Assembly (NCBI GenBank): GCA_963788965.1
Contig: CAWBIK010000006.1
Coordinates: forward strand, 1-64,000
Direction: 5' to 3'
Length of the DNA stretch: 64,000 nucleotides
Source of the DNA: QHXQ01 sp963788965
Lineage (GTDB): Bacteria; Acidobacteriota; Blastocatellia; Pyrinomonadales; Pyrinomonadaceae
The notes below the pieces were generated by a model. The model worked only from the letters and a program-made list of their open reading frames with translations. It had not been told where the DNA came from and ran no database searches. Of the stretch, positions 47,890-57,732 are shown one piece after another (position 1 is the first letter of the stretch; every line of letters starts with the position of its first letter). Both the position numbers and the translations under genes were made by a program.

Positions 47890-49077
47890 ATGACGACGAG
47901 AGCGAAGCCCGATATACGCGCGATCACGCGGCTCGTGCCGCCCAGCGGCAATCTGGTGCAGGGCCAATCGGAGTTAGCCATCGACCCGGTGCTGGCGCAC
48001 GCGGCCAACGAGATGATCAGCACGAGCCAGAACCACTACTGCCCGGCCGAAGGGACAACGGAGTTGCGCTACGCCGTGACGGAGAAGATCAGGTTGATCA
48101 ACGGCGTCGAGATCGACCCGGACGCGAAGCCGTTGGAGTTGCTCATCACACCGGGCGCGACCGGCGGCCTGATCAGTATCGCGCACACCTATCTGACGAA
48201 CGCGGCCACGCTCGTCTTCGAGCCTTACTATCCGTATCACCGGCGCATCATCGAAGAGTTGGGCGGGCGCACGGAAATCTTCACGCTCGACCGCGACACG
48301 TTGCAGTTCGACAAAGATGAACTGCGCGCGCGTTGCATTGAATTGAAGACGCGCGCGTCGTTCCCCTTGCGCGCCATCATCGCGTGTACGCCTGTGAACC
48401 CGACGGGCAAAGTCTTCACGCGCGCGGAGCTATCGGCCATCGCCGAGATTTGTCAGGAGCTTGATCTCCTGTGCATTGCCGATGAAGTCTACGAGCATTA
48501 CGTGGTCGGCGGGCACGCACACATCTCGATGGCCAGTTTGCCGGGCATGTGGGAGCGGACGATCACGTGCAACTCGTTCTCGAAGTCGTGGAACATTTCA
48601 GGCTGGCGCTTGGGCTACACTTATGGCAGCAGTCGGCTCGTCGCGCCGCTCAACAACGCAAACAACGTCTTCTACGTCTGCGCGCCGACGCCGCTGCAAA
48701 AGGCGCTGGCGCAAGTGCTCGTCGCCGATCCGAGTTACTACGCGCGTTTGCGCGAACGCTTCACGGGCAAGCGCGAGCAGACGACGACGGTGCTCGCGCG
48801 GCTCGGCTTCGAGATTTACGATTCCGGGTCGGCCTTCTACGTGTGGGCGCGCATCCCGACGGAGTTCGCCGACGCGATGCAGTTGAACGAACAGTTGATC
48901 AGCCGCGCGGGCGTCGCGGCCGTGCCCGGCAGCGCCTTCACCGACACGGACGCGTGGGACGCATACATGCGCCTCTGCATCGCACGCGAGGACGAAGTGA
49001 TTCAGAGCGCGCTCGACAAACTCGAACGTGCGCTGACCGGCGGTCTGCGCGAACAAGTGACCGCAGCCGAGCGTTAA
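47890..49077 (+). CDS. Class I/II PLP-dependent aminotransferase
   Basis: 395 aa. The PLP lysine is in NSFSKSWNISGWRLGY (about residue 236), with VNPTGKVF and IADEVYEHY upstream and a C-terminal Arg in YMRLCIARED. The substrate is not predictable; aspartate or aromatic type is possible. It is divergent from the LysR regulator with a 190-base shared promoter region. Confidence 0.9.
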   Translation: MTTRAKPDIRAITRLVPPSGNLVQGQSELAIDPVLAHAANEMISTSQNHYCPAEGTTELRYAVTEKIRLINGVEIDPDAKPLELLITPGATGGLISIAHTYLTNAATLVFEPYYPYHRRIIEELGGRTEIFTLDRDTLQFDKDELRARCIELKTRASFPLRAIIACTPVNPTGKVFTRAELSAIAEICQELDLLCIADEVYEHYVVGGHAHISMASLPGMWERTITCNSFSKSWNISGWRLGYTYGSSRLVAPLNNANNVFYVCAPTPLQKALAQVLVADPSYYARLRERFTGKREQTTTVLARLGFEIYDSGSAFYVWARIPTEFADAMQLNEQLISRAGVAAVPGSAFTDTDAWDAYMRLCIAREDEVIQSALDKLERALTGGLREQVTAAER

Positions 49078-49232
49078 TCTGCTCGTCTTAACTATCTTAA
49101 AGCTTGTGGTCCAAGCCGCGCCTGCTTTGCGCCTTTGCGTGAGGCTTACCCTTGGTTAGCAGTCATCTCACGCAAAGACTAAGGACGCGGGGAAGCGTTT
49201 TGTAGCGCGCTTGTAAAGATCAAAAGGGTTTC

Positions 49233-50702
49233 ATGCGCAAGCTGACCGATTTGGAGTTCGATAACACTTACGCGCGTTTGCCTGCGGCCTTTTACGCGCG
49301 GATTGCGCCGACGCCGCTCGGCGAGCCTCACCTTGTCAGCTTCAACGAGCGCGCGGCCGCGTTGCTCGATCTCGATCCACGCGAAGCCTACACGTCAGCG
49401 TTCCGTGCATATTTCAGTGGCAATGAACAACTGCCCGGCGCAGAACCTTTGGCGATGCTGTACGCAGGCCATCAGTTCGGCGTCTATGTGCCGCAACTCG
49501 GCGACGGGCGCGCGTTGCTATTGGGCGAGGTGCGTAATGCTGCGGGCGCGAAGTGGGACTTGCATTTGAAGGGCGCGGGCGCGACGCCTTATGCGCGCGG
49601 CTTCGACGGTCGCGCGGTCTTGCGCTCGACCATACGCGAGTACTTGTGCAGCGAGGCGATGCACGCGCTCGGCATCCCGACCACGCGCGCCTTGTGCATC
49701 GTCGGCAGCGACCAGCCCGTGCAACGCGAGACAATCGAAACGGCGGCCACGCTCGTGCGGCTTGCGCCCTCGCATGTGCGCTTCGGCTCGTTCGAGGTCT
49801 TCTATTATCGCGGGCAGTACGAGCGCGTGCAGCAACTCGCCGATTACGTCATCGCGCAGCACTGGCCTGAGTTGACGGCCGCGCCCGACAAGTATCAAAA
49901 GTTTTTGGCCGCGGTTGTCACGCGCACCGCGCAACTCGTCGCGCAATGGCAGGCGGTCGGGTTCGCGCACGGCGTTATGAACACGGACAATATGTCCATC
50001 CTCGGCCTCACGCTCGACTACGGGCCGTTCGGGTTTATGGACGCGTTCAGCTTCGGCTTCGTCTGCAACCACACAGACCACGCCGGCCGCTACGCCTTCA
50101 ACCGGCAACCCGCGGTCGCCCTCTGGAATCTCAGTTGTCTCGCACAAGCGTTATCGCAACTGATCACACGCGAGCAGGCAAGGGAAGCACTCGACACGTT
50201 CCAGCCCCACTTTGCCGCGCACTACGGCGCGTTGATGCGACGCAAACTCGGCCTCGCGGAGTCGCGGCCGGCGGACGCCGACCTCGTGCTACAGTCGCTC
50301 GAAATATTGGACGCGAACGCGGTTGATTACACAAACTTCTTTCGTCGCTTAAGCGATCTGAAACGTGCGTCGTCAGTTGCCGACGAATCTATACGCGATC
50401 TGTTCGTCGCGCCCGCTGCGTTCGACGAATGGGCGGCCCGCTATCGTGCGCGCCTGCTGCTTGAACCGGATGACGACGCCGCGCGCAAGCAAGGTATGAA
50501 CGCGGTCAACCCGAAATACGTCTTGCGTAATTATCTCGCGCAACAGGCCATCACGGCGGCGGTCGAGCGCAAAGATTACTCAGAGATTGATCGCTTGCTG
50601 GCACTCGTCACACGGCCCTTCGATGAACAACCTGAGCGCGAAGCCTATGCCGCCCCGCCACCCGATTGGGGCCGGCAAATCGTCGTTAGTTGCTCGTCGT
50701 AA
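49233..50702 (+). CDS. selO: Protein adenylyltransferase SelO (YdiU)
   Basis: A pseudokinase-fold enzyme that AMPylates proteins. Signatures: YAGHQFGVYVPQLGDGRALL, LHLKGAGATPYARGFDGRAV, GFAHGVMNTDNMSILGLTLD and DYGPFGFMD. At 489 aa it is close to normal length. No Sec codon or Cys-rich tail is evident apart from the Cys-Ser-Ser end (VVSCSS), consistent with a Cys-type SelO. Confidence 0.94.
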   Translation: MRKLTDLEFDNTYARLPAAFYARIAPTPLGEPHLVSFNERAAALLDLDPREAYTSAFRAYFSGNEQLPGAEPLAMLYAGHQFGVYVPQLGDGRALLLGEVRNAAGAKWDLHLKGAGATPYARGFDGRAVLRSTIREYLCSEAMHALGIPTTRALCIVGSDQPVQRETIETAATLVRLAPSHVRFGSFEVFYYRGQYERVQQLADYVIAQHWPELTAAPDKYQKFLAAVVTRTAQLVAQWQAVGFAHGVMNTDNMSILGLTLDYGPFGFMDAFSFGFVCNHTDHAGRYAFNRQPAVALWNLSCLAQALSQLITREQAREALDTFQPHFAAHYGALMRRKLGLAESRPADADLVLQSLEILDANAVDYTNFFRRLSDLKRASSVADESIRDLFVAPAAFDEWAARYRARLLLEPDDDAARKQGMNAVNPKYVLRNYLAQQAITAAVERKDYSEIDRLLALVTRPFDEQPEREAYAAPPPDWGRQIVVSCSS

Positions 50703-50822
50703 ACGGGCAAGGGCGAAGTTGTTGCATACTGCTGTTATCGTTAACGCTTGATGTTCAACGGCCGCTCGTTCGGTTATGCTATGCGCTCAAACTCAATCTG
50801 CGTCGGGCGCAAGGAGACTTGA

Positions 50823-51480
50823 ATGACAGACGAACACGACAAGGACGCCGACAAGGCAGTGCCGACCGATCCGAGCCGGCGGCGATTTTTAAAAGGCGTC
50901 GGCATCGTCGGTGCGGGCGCGGCGCTCACAGACCAGTTGTTTGCCACCGAACAGAAAAGCGGGCGCGCGGTCAACGCGCCGGGCAACGCGCCCATCAGCG
51001 GGACGGTCGAAGTCGCATTGCAGATCAACGGTCAGCGCCGCACGGCCGATGATCGAACCGCGCACGACGTTGCTGAACACGATGCGCAATCAACTCGATC
51101 CGCCGCTGACGGGGCCGAAGCTTGTCTGCGACATGGGCACGTGCGGCGCGTGTACGGTGCTGGTGGACGACAAGCCGGTCTATTCGTGTCTGGTGCTGGC
51201 GGTGGACGCGGTGGGTAAGAAGATCACGACCGTCGAAGGCCTCGGCGCGCCGGAGCAGTTGAACGCGGTGCAGGCGGCGTTTGTCGAACAGGACGCTTTG
51301 ATGTGCGGCTTCTGCACGCCCGGTTTCGTCACCACGCTCTCCGCGTACCTGAAGCAAAATCCGAAGCCGACGCTCGAACAGGTGCGCGAAGCCTGCAAGG
51401 GCAACTTCTGTCGCTGCGGCACGTACCCGCGCATCTTCGAGGCGGCGCTCAAAGCAGGCGGCGTGACGACCGAAGAGTGA
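50823..51480 (+). pseudogene. paoA: Aldehyde oxidoreductase [2Fe-2S] subunit (PaoA-like), frameshifted
   Basis: A Tat signal (SRRRFLKGVGIVGAGAALTD) leads to a [2Fe-2S] domain with CDMGTCGACTVL, then the second cluster CGFCTPGF and CKGNFCRCGTYPRI. The first part (to about 51045) and the rest lie in different frames; reading one to the other gives INGQRRT-MIEPRTTLLN, so one indel splits the gene. It is the electron-transfer subunit of a periplasmic molybdoenzyme with PaoC and PaoB. Confidence 0.88.
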
Positions 51481-51527
51481 CGGCCGATAGTTATTAACTT
51501 GTTTCTCGGCGCAGTGCTTGAAAGTTT

Positions 51528-52085
51528 ATGCGGCTCGTCAATTGTAGCTTGATCTGTTTGCTGTTGCTGGCCGGCGCGGCGCGGGCGCAGGCGGTGAAGT
51601 GTACGGCGACGCTGGCGCAGTTTCCCGTGACGGCCGAGTTGTACGGCTTCCGGCCGGGCATGACGCTCGAACAGGTCAAGAACAGATTCCCGCGCCTCGT
51701 GTTGGCGCGACCGGACCAGTTCGGCGTGACGAAGACGAGCGTGAACCCGACGTTTGATCCCGCGCTTGATAAGACGAACTTGCAGGGCGTGCGGACGCTT
51801 GCCTTCGAGTTCCTCGACGGGCAGCTTTACAGTTTGAGCATCGGCTACGACAACGAGTTCAAGTGGCAGACGCTCGAAGATTTTCTGCCGGGGATAGACA
51901 AGGCACTCAAACTGCCCGACGTGTGGGTGAAGAAATCTTGGCGCGGGCACGAGATGGATTGCGCCGACTTTCAGTTGACCGTCCGGCTGATCGCGCAAAG
52001 CCCAAGTCTCGTCGTCATGGACAAGACGGCGCGCGCCACGCTTAATCAACGCATCGCCGACGCGCCCGATCAGCCACAACCTTAA
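51528..52085 (+). CDS. 185-aa secreted protein of unknown function inside the paoABC cluster
   Basis: A clear signal peptide (residues 1-21, LICLLLLAGAARAQA) is followed by a soluble domain with GFRPGMTLEQVKNRFP and FLDGQLYSLSIGYDNE segments, suggesting a substrate-binding or inhibitor-like fold. I do not recognise it. It lies between the PaoA-like and PaoC-like genes, so it may be an accessory factor. Confidence 0.75.
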   Translation: MRLVNCSLICLLLLAGAARAQAVKCTATLAQFPVTAELYGFRPGMTLEQVKNRFPRLVLARPDQFGVTKTSVNPTFDPALDKTNLQGVRTLAFEFLDGQLYSLSIGYDNEFKWQTLEDFLPGIDKALKLPDVWVKKSWRGHEMDCADFQLTVRLIAQSPSLVVMDKTARATLNQRIADAPDQPQP

Positions 52086-52142
52086 ACATCCGAACGAACA
52101 GCGAGCAGCTTTTAGTTTTGCTGACCGCTGATAGCTAACACC

Positions 52143-54448
52143 ATGCAGCAACCACCAAAGAAGAAGATCAAAGTGCCACGCGTCGTCAACGGGCAGGAGA
52201 CGATGGTTGAGATCGAGGTTGACGACACGGGCGGTCCCGTCTGGGGCGCGAACGATAAGCACACGTTGCTGAATCATCATTTGACGCGCGTGGACGGCCC
52301 GCTCAAAGTGACGGGCGCGGCGCGTTATACATACGACGTGCGCTTGCCCGGCATGCTCCACGGGCGCGTCGTGCGTTCGCCGCACGCGCATGCGCGTGTG
52401 CGCCGCATCGACGCGACGGCCGCGTGGCGCATCCCCGGCGTCAAAGCGATTGTAGCGGCGAATAACGACGACGTGATCGAAGGCAGCAACCGCGCGGCCG
52501 GCGTGGCCGACAGACAGAACCCAACCGATGTCGGGCGCACCGAAGCAGCGCCGGCACAGAAGCGTGCGCGCGTTGTGCGTTATGCGGGCGAGCCGGTCGC
52601 GGCGGTCGCCGCCGTCACGCCTGAGATCGCGGCGGACGCGATGCGCGCCATCGTCGTCGAGTATGAAGTCTTGCCGCATGTCGTGCGCGCGGAAGACGCG
52701 ATGAAGCCCGGCGCGCCGAAGATCTGACGAAGACGGAAACGTCGAAGGCGCGAACAAGCGCGGCGACCCTGAGAAGACGGCCGCGGCCTTCGCCGATTGC
52801 GATGCGGTGGTCGAAGCGGAATATCGCACGCCGATCATTCATCATGCTTGTCTCGAAACGCACGGCAACGTGGTGGACTTTCGCGGCGGCAGCGATGCGA
52901 CCGTCTATGCTTCGACGCAGTGGACCTTCACGATCCCCGAAGACGCGGCGAAGGAGTTGAACCTACCGCAGAGTGCGATCACGGCCATCGTCGAACACAT
53001 GGGCGGCGGCTTCGGCTCGAAGTTCGGCATCGGCGTCGAAGGGCAACTCGCGTGCAAGCTCGCTAAACAAGCAAGCGCGCCCGTCAAGTTGATGCTCACG
53101 CGCCACGATGAATTTCTGCTCGGCGGTAATCGCTCAGGCTCTTGGCAGAAGATGAAAGGCGGCGCGAAACGCGACGGCACGCTCGTCGCCGTCGAAGCCA
53201 AACAGTACCGGCTCGGCGGCACAGGCAACGGCTCGCAAGCCGGTCAGCCTTACGTCTATGCGGCGACGAACGCCTTCCGCGAGATCGCGTCGGTGCATAC
53301 GAACGAAGACGCGTCGCGGGCGATGCGTGCGCCCGGTCATCCGCAGGCATCGTTCGCTATGGAATCGTTGATGGACGAGTTGGCTTACAAACTCGGCCTC
53401 GACCCGCTTGAGTTCCGCAAGAAGAATTTGAAAGACGTTGCTTATCATCGCCAACTTGATCGCGGCGCGAAAGAGATCGGTTGGGACGCGGCGCAATCCG
53501 ACGCCGGGCGGCGGCGCGGGGCCGCTCAAACGCGGCATCGGTTGCGCGGTCGGCGTGTGGGGCGGCGGCGGCGGCCCGCAATGCAAGGTGGACGTGACAA
53601 TCGGGCGCGACGGCGCGATCACGGTCGCAGTCGGCACGCAAGACTTGGGCACGGGCACGCGCACTTATACGCGCGCCATCGTGGCTGAAGAGTTGGGCTT
53701 GCAGATCAAAGACGTGCGCGAGCAGATCGGTAACTCGAAGCTTGGCGCGTCGAACCCTTCGGGCGGCTCAACCACGTCCGCATCGCTCGCGCCCTCGGTC
53801 AAACACGCGGCTTACAACGCGCGCTTGGCTGTGGCCGAGAAAGTCGCGCCGCTGCTCGGCGTGAAACCGGAAGAGGTCAAGTTTGCCGACGGCAAGGTGA
53901 CGGGCGGCGGCAAGACGCTCACGTGGGCGCAAGCGTGTGCGACGTTACCTGCGACGGGGCTGGTCGCACATGGCGAGTGGCAGTCGAGTCTCGCGGCCAC
54001 AGGCGTACACGGCGCGTGCTTCGCGGAAGTTGAAGTCGATGTTGAGACGGGCCACGTGCGCCCCGTTAAGATGGTGCATGTGCAGGACGTGGGCTTGCCG
54101 TTGAACCGCATGGCGGTCGAGAGTCAGATCAACGGCGGCATGATCCAGTCGCTCGGCATGGCGCTCTACGAACAACGCGTGATGGACGCGCAACTCGGTC
54201 TGATGGTCAACCCCGGCTTCGGCGATTACAAACTGCCCGGCTCGCTTGAGATGCCGGAACTTGTGCCGCTCATCGACGACGGCGACACGCGCGAGGCCGT
54301 GATCGGCGTGGGCGAGCCGTCTTTGATCCCTGCGGTCGGCGCGCTCGTCAACGCGGTCTTCAACGCGTCGGGCGTGCGCGTGCGCGAGTTGCCGATTACG
54401 CCGGACAAGATTCTGATGGGCTTGATGAAGGGAGGGCAGACGGCATGA
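52143..54448 (+). pseudogene. paoC: Molybdopterin-binding large subunit (PaoC/XdhA-like), two frameshifts
   Basis: Three adjoining frames give one protein. The first has LKVTGAARYTYDVRLPGMLH and GEPVAAVAAVTPEIA. The second has PIIHHACLETHGN, ITAIVEHMGGGFGSKFG and EDASRAMRAPGHPQASFA. The third has KRGIGCAVGVWGGGGGPQ, GTQDLGTGTRTYTRA and MIQSLGMALYEQ. Shifts fall near 52726 and 53485. It overlaps the FAD subunit start by 4 bases. Confidence 0.88.
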
Positions 54449-55458
54449 AGGCGTTCGAGTGGACCAGCCCCGCGACGGTGGGCGAAGCCGTGAAGCTCTT
54501 ACAAAATAATTCCGCAACGCGCGACCCGGACGACGCGCCGCGCCCCATCGCCGGTGGGCAAGACTTGCTCACGACGATGAAGGACTACATCACGCGCCCC
54601 ACGCGCGTCGTCAACTTGAAAGGCATACGCGGGCTTGATCGCATTGAGAGCAATGCTAAGCGCGGCTTGAAGATCGGCGCGCTCGTCACGCTCGCGCAGT
54701 TGGCGGAACACGCAGTTGTGCGTCGTGACTTTCCTGCGTTGACGGAAGCCGCGCACTCGGTCGCCACGCCGCAGATACGCAACCTCGGCACGGTCGGCGG
54801 CAATCTCTGCCAGCGTCCGCGCTGTTGGTATTACCGGCTCGAAGAGGCGGTCTGTTTGAAGAAGGGCGGCTCGGAGTGTTTCGCGGCGACGGGCGAGAAC
54901 AAGTACAACGCGATCCTCGGCGGCGGGCCGTCATACATCGTGCATCCGTCTGACCTCGCGCCGGTGCTTGTCGCTTTGGGCGCGAGCGTCGCGGTCACGG
55001 GCAGCGAAGGCACACGCACCATCACACTCGAAAAGTTCTTCACGCTGCCGAGCGAGGGCAGCATCCGGCGTGAGAACGTATTGAAGAATGATGAGATCAT
55101 TACTGAGATCAACGTGCCGGCCTCTGCGTTCGCCGCGCACTCGACGTACTTGAAATTCAAAGAGCGCGACTCGCTCGATTTCGCACTCGCGGCCGTCGCG
55201 GCTGCTGTTGAGTTGAATGCCGACAAGACCGTCAAGCAGGCACGCATCGTGTTGGGCGGTGTTGCGCCGATCCCGTGGCGCGCGTCGCAGGCGGAATCGT
55301 TCCTCGTCGGCAAGCGGCTCGATCAAAGTACGCTCGTTGAAGCCGCACGGCTCGCGCTCGACGGCGCGAAGCCGCTGGCTAAGAACGCCTACAAAGTTCC
55401 ACTCACGCAGACGCTCGTGCGCCGCGCGCTCGCCAAAGCCGGCGGCGCGACGGCGTAA
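54445..55458 (+). CDS. paoB: FAD- and Fe-S-binding subunit (PaoB-like)
   Basis: 337 aa. The FAD motif is PIAGGQDLLTTMKD, followed by ATPQIRNLGTVGGNLCQRPR and CWYYRLEEAVCLKKGG with ECFA. These extra cysteines bind a [4Fe-4S] cluster in PaoB-type proteins. The C-terminal CO-dehydrogenase flavoprotein domain ends with LGGVAPIPWRA. It completes a PaoABC-type periplasmic aldehyde oxidoreductase. Confidence 0.93.
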   Translation: MKAFEWTSPATVGEAVKLLQNNSATRDPDDAPRPIAGGQDLLTTMKDYITRPTRVVNLKGIRGLDRIESNAKRGLKIGALVTLAQLAEHAVVRRDFPALTEAAHSVATPQIRNLGTVGGNLCQRPRCWYYRLEEAVCLKKGGSECFAATGENKYNAILGGGPSYIVHPSDLAPVLVALGASVAVTGSEGTRTITLEKFFTLPSEGSIRRENVLKNDEIITEINVPASAFAAHSTYLKFKERDSLDFALAAVAAAVELNADKTVKQARIVLGGVAPIPWRASQAESFLVGKRLDQSTLVEAARLALDGAKPLAKNAYKVPLTQTLVRRALAKAGGATA

Positions 55459-55465
55459 CAGAAAA

Positions 55466-55532
55466 TGGTGAAGGCAGAATGATGAATGAAAGACAAGCTA
55501 TTTGCTATTCATCCTTCATCCTTCATCCTTTC
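55466..55532. repeat. Word-repeat hairpin after paoB
   Basis: An AATGGTGAAGGCAGAATGATG-type left arm pairs with CATCCTTCATCCTTCATCC words. It belongs to the family at 2660 and 41659. Confidence 0.55.
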
Positions 55533-55550
55533 GCTTAGCGAGGGCATGTC

Positions 55551-55811
55551 ATGGCGGATGAAATGTCATATCATGAAGCGGGTACGACGGAAGCGGCGAG
55601 CGTCGTGCAGAGTCCGTTCTGCGCGGAGTTGCGGTCGAAGAAGTATTTCAAGTTGTTGGGGTTGGCGACGGAGGCGGACGATTATATTGACGCCAGCAAT
55701 CATTGCTGGTGTCGTGTGACGCAGCAAGTGGTGGGGCCGGACGGCAGCAAAGCGCGGCCCGAACGGTGCGGCCCCGGTCGCGCGTGCTATCAATCCGCGT
55801 TGCAGGGTTAA
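55551..55811 (+). CDS. 86-aa Cys-containing small protein
   Basis: No signal peptide. It has CWCR, RCGPGRACYQ and a FCAEL segment, six Cys in all, suggesting metal or disulfide binding. I do not recognise the family. It lies between the pao cluster and the DUF1326-like gene on the same strand. Confidence 0.6.
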   Translation: MADEMSYHEAGTTEAASVVQSPFCAELRSKKYFKLLGLATEADDYIDASNHCWCRVTQQVVGPDGSKARPERCGPGRACYQSALQG

Positions 55812-55816
55812 GAACA

Positions 55817-55869
55817 GTGACGAGTGACAAGCAGGCACAAGTTATTAACTTGTCACTTGTCACTGTCTT
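55817..55869. repeat. Inverted repeat made of GTGACAAG words
   Basis: CAGTGACGAGTGACAAG is complemented by CTTGTCACTTGTCACTG around AGGCACAAGTTATTAA. It is a strong hairpin 15 bases before the next start, overlapping the leader. Confidence 0.6.
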
Positions 55870-55883
55870 TCGGAGGTGCATTG

Positions 55884-56540
55884 ATGCGTAAAGTTTGGTT
55901 TATGAGTTTGCTGTTTGCGCTCGTGGGCGCGCTGGCGCTGGGCACGCAGGCTGAGCGGACGAGCGTGACGGGTGATTATGTCGAGGTGCGGACGGCGAGT
56001 GTGTTCGCGGGCGCGTGCCATTACAACGGCGAGTTGATGACGACGGGGCGCGATGCGTTGATGGCGTGGCGCGTGGCGTCGGGGCAGTGGCAGGGCGTTG
56101 ACCTGAAGGGTGTGCGCGCGGTGGCGATTGTGAGTGCCGATGCGAACCTCGCGGACGCAGCGACGGCGCGGAGCACGGAGATCGTTGTGGACAGCGCGGC
56201 GTCTGAGGCGCAGACTGGTGCGCTGGTCGCGGCGTTGCGGAGTCAATACGGGGCGACGCTCGGTCACGTCTTGGTCGTGCGCCGCGCGCCCGTCAGTTTC
56301 GAGCGCGAACGGGAAGCTTATTCGGTCAGCGTGCCGAACGTGGCGGAGTTGACCGTGCGCGCGATGCCGAACCGCGAGTGCTGCAAGATGCCGCATCTGG
56401 TCTGGTATAACCCGCTCGTGCCGCTGGCCGGGCGCAAGGTCGGGCTAACGCAACTGGCGCATTATCACGGCGACGCGGTTGGCGAAAGCTGGCAGCAGAC
56501 CGGCGAGAACAGCGCCTTCTACGGCAGCTTCGCTTTCTAA
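55884..56540 (+). CDS. Secreted DUF1326-like protein
   Basis: The start at 55884 (MRKVWFMSLL) follows CGGAGG. A signal peptide spans residues 1-22. It has the DUF1326-type opening DYVEVRTASVFAGACHYNGE, then the ARDALMAW-like segment TGRDALMAWRV, and a C-terminal ECCKMPHLVWYNPL. Cys pairs suggest a metal or heme role, but the function is unknown. Confidence 0.82.
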   Translation: MRKVWFMSLLFALVGALALGTQAERTSVTGDYVEVRTASVFAGACHYNGELMTTGRDALMAWRVASGQWQGVDLKGVRAVAIVSADANLADAATARSTEIVVDSAASEAQTGALVAALRSQYGATLGHVLVVRRAPVSFEREREAYSVSVPNVAELTVRAMPNRECCKMPHLVWYNPLVPLAGRKVGLTQLAHYHGDAVGESWQQTGENSAFYGSFAF

Positions 56541-56546
56541 CAAGAA

Positions 56547-56616
56547 TTTTAACCAAGCCACGAAGCCACGAAGAACTTTGATCGTTCTTCGTGGCTTCGT
56601 GGTTTCGTGGTTAAAA
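56547..56616. terminator. Bidirectional word-repeat terminator
   Basis: Long arms of CCACGAAG words (TTTTAACCAAGCCACGAAGC and complement) lie between the convergent DUF1326-like and DUF1223-like genes, T-rich on each side. It is the same family as at 13503, 15582 and 60652. Confidence 0.7.
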
Positions 56617-56617
56617 A

Positions 56618-57473
56618 TTATTCCGCCAGTTTGATCGCGGCTGCGCCGAGCACGCGGCGACTATCGTGCTCTTGCAGGATGACGACCGCGCGCAGGTTCT
56701 TCTGTTGCCACTTCTGGCTAAGCGCGACAACGGGTTGCGCCGTGAACGCTGCGCCGCCGCGCGTGTTGACGTTGCCGAGCAGGCTCAGTTCACGCACGAC
56801 CGATGCGTGCGCGAGCGTGCGGCCCGCGTTCTCGCCGCGCGGCACGTCCGTGCTGAGATTCGTCTCGGTGATGACGAGCAGCACTTCAACCGTGTCGGTG
56901 GCGCTTAGTGCGGGCAATTTCTCCACGCGCACAGAGAGCGGGATGCTTTCAGGGCTGCGCCGCGCCCGCGAGTGCGAGTGCGATCTCGGCTTTTGGTTTT
57001 TGCGCGGCGGCGACGATGGCCGTGCGCGCCTTCGCCTGATTGCCGCCGGGGAACTCTGTCTGCCCGTCCACGACCATCTGCGGCGTGTAGACGCTCTCGT
57101 TGTCGAAGCGGTCGGCATAGTCGCCTTGTCGTGCGCTGAACTGCGGCGCGGAGAAGGGGTCGGCCCAGCCGAGCCGATTCCAGTAGTCAACGTGCAGTTC
57201 GAGCGCGATGACATCCGCGCCCGCGATCCCTTGCGCCTGTTCCAAGCGCCGCAGCAACTCGTCGGCCGGCGGACAACTCGAACAACCTTCGGACGTGAAC
57301 AGTTCGACGACGACCGGCGCACGTCGTGTCCCGTTCGCCGTCGCCACTTGCGGCTGTTCGTCCGACTGCGCCATCTGCTCGAAGTTTGTCCCACCCGAAC
57401 GTGAACGCACGATGACGATGCCGAAGACCAACAGCCCCGTCACGATCAGCACTAAAGCCATCCAACGTTGCAT
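56618..57473 (-). pseudogene. Membrane-anchored DUF1223 thioredoxin-like protein, frameshifted
   Basis: The N-terminal anchor (residues about 5-24) is followed by the DUF1223 signature VVVELFTSEGCSSCPPADEL with its CxxC, then ELHVDYWNRLGWADPFS and TPQMVVDGQTEFPG. The first frame stops at 56949. The usual C-terminal part (RVEKLPALSATDTVEVLLVI and following) continues in another frame to 56618, so one indel near 56960 splits it. It is probably an oxidoreductase-like periplasmic protein. Confidence 0.85.
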
Positions 57474-57732
57474 TCCGAATCTCTCCCGTTAAAGGCCAAT
57501 GAACACCGGGCCTGTTATATTACGCCTGCCGTCCGCTCGCGTGTAAGGTTACGACGCGAATGCACGACTAATGTTACAGGCATGACAACTGTTAGTCGAA
57601 AACTGACGCTAAACCTTACAATGCGCGTAGCCCAAGCAACCGCAGGCGGCGCGGCGTTATCTCAAAACCATGAGCAGCGCGCGCGCGTAACTTGGGGCGC
57701 GACGGAAAGACGCAGCATAATTCGACACGACC

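Noticed and set aside
46809..48023. Long N-terminal extension of the LysR regulator up to 48023
   Set aside because: The extension overlaps the divergent aminotransferase gene and is not LysR-like; the Met at 47699 starts the canonical HTH.
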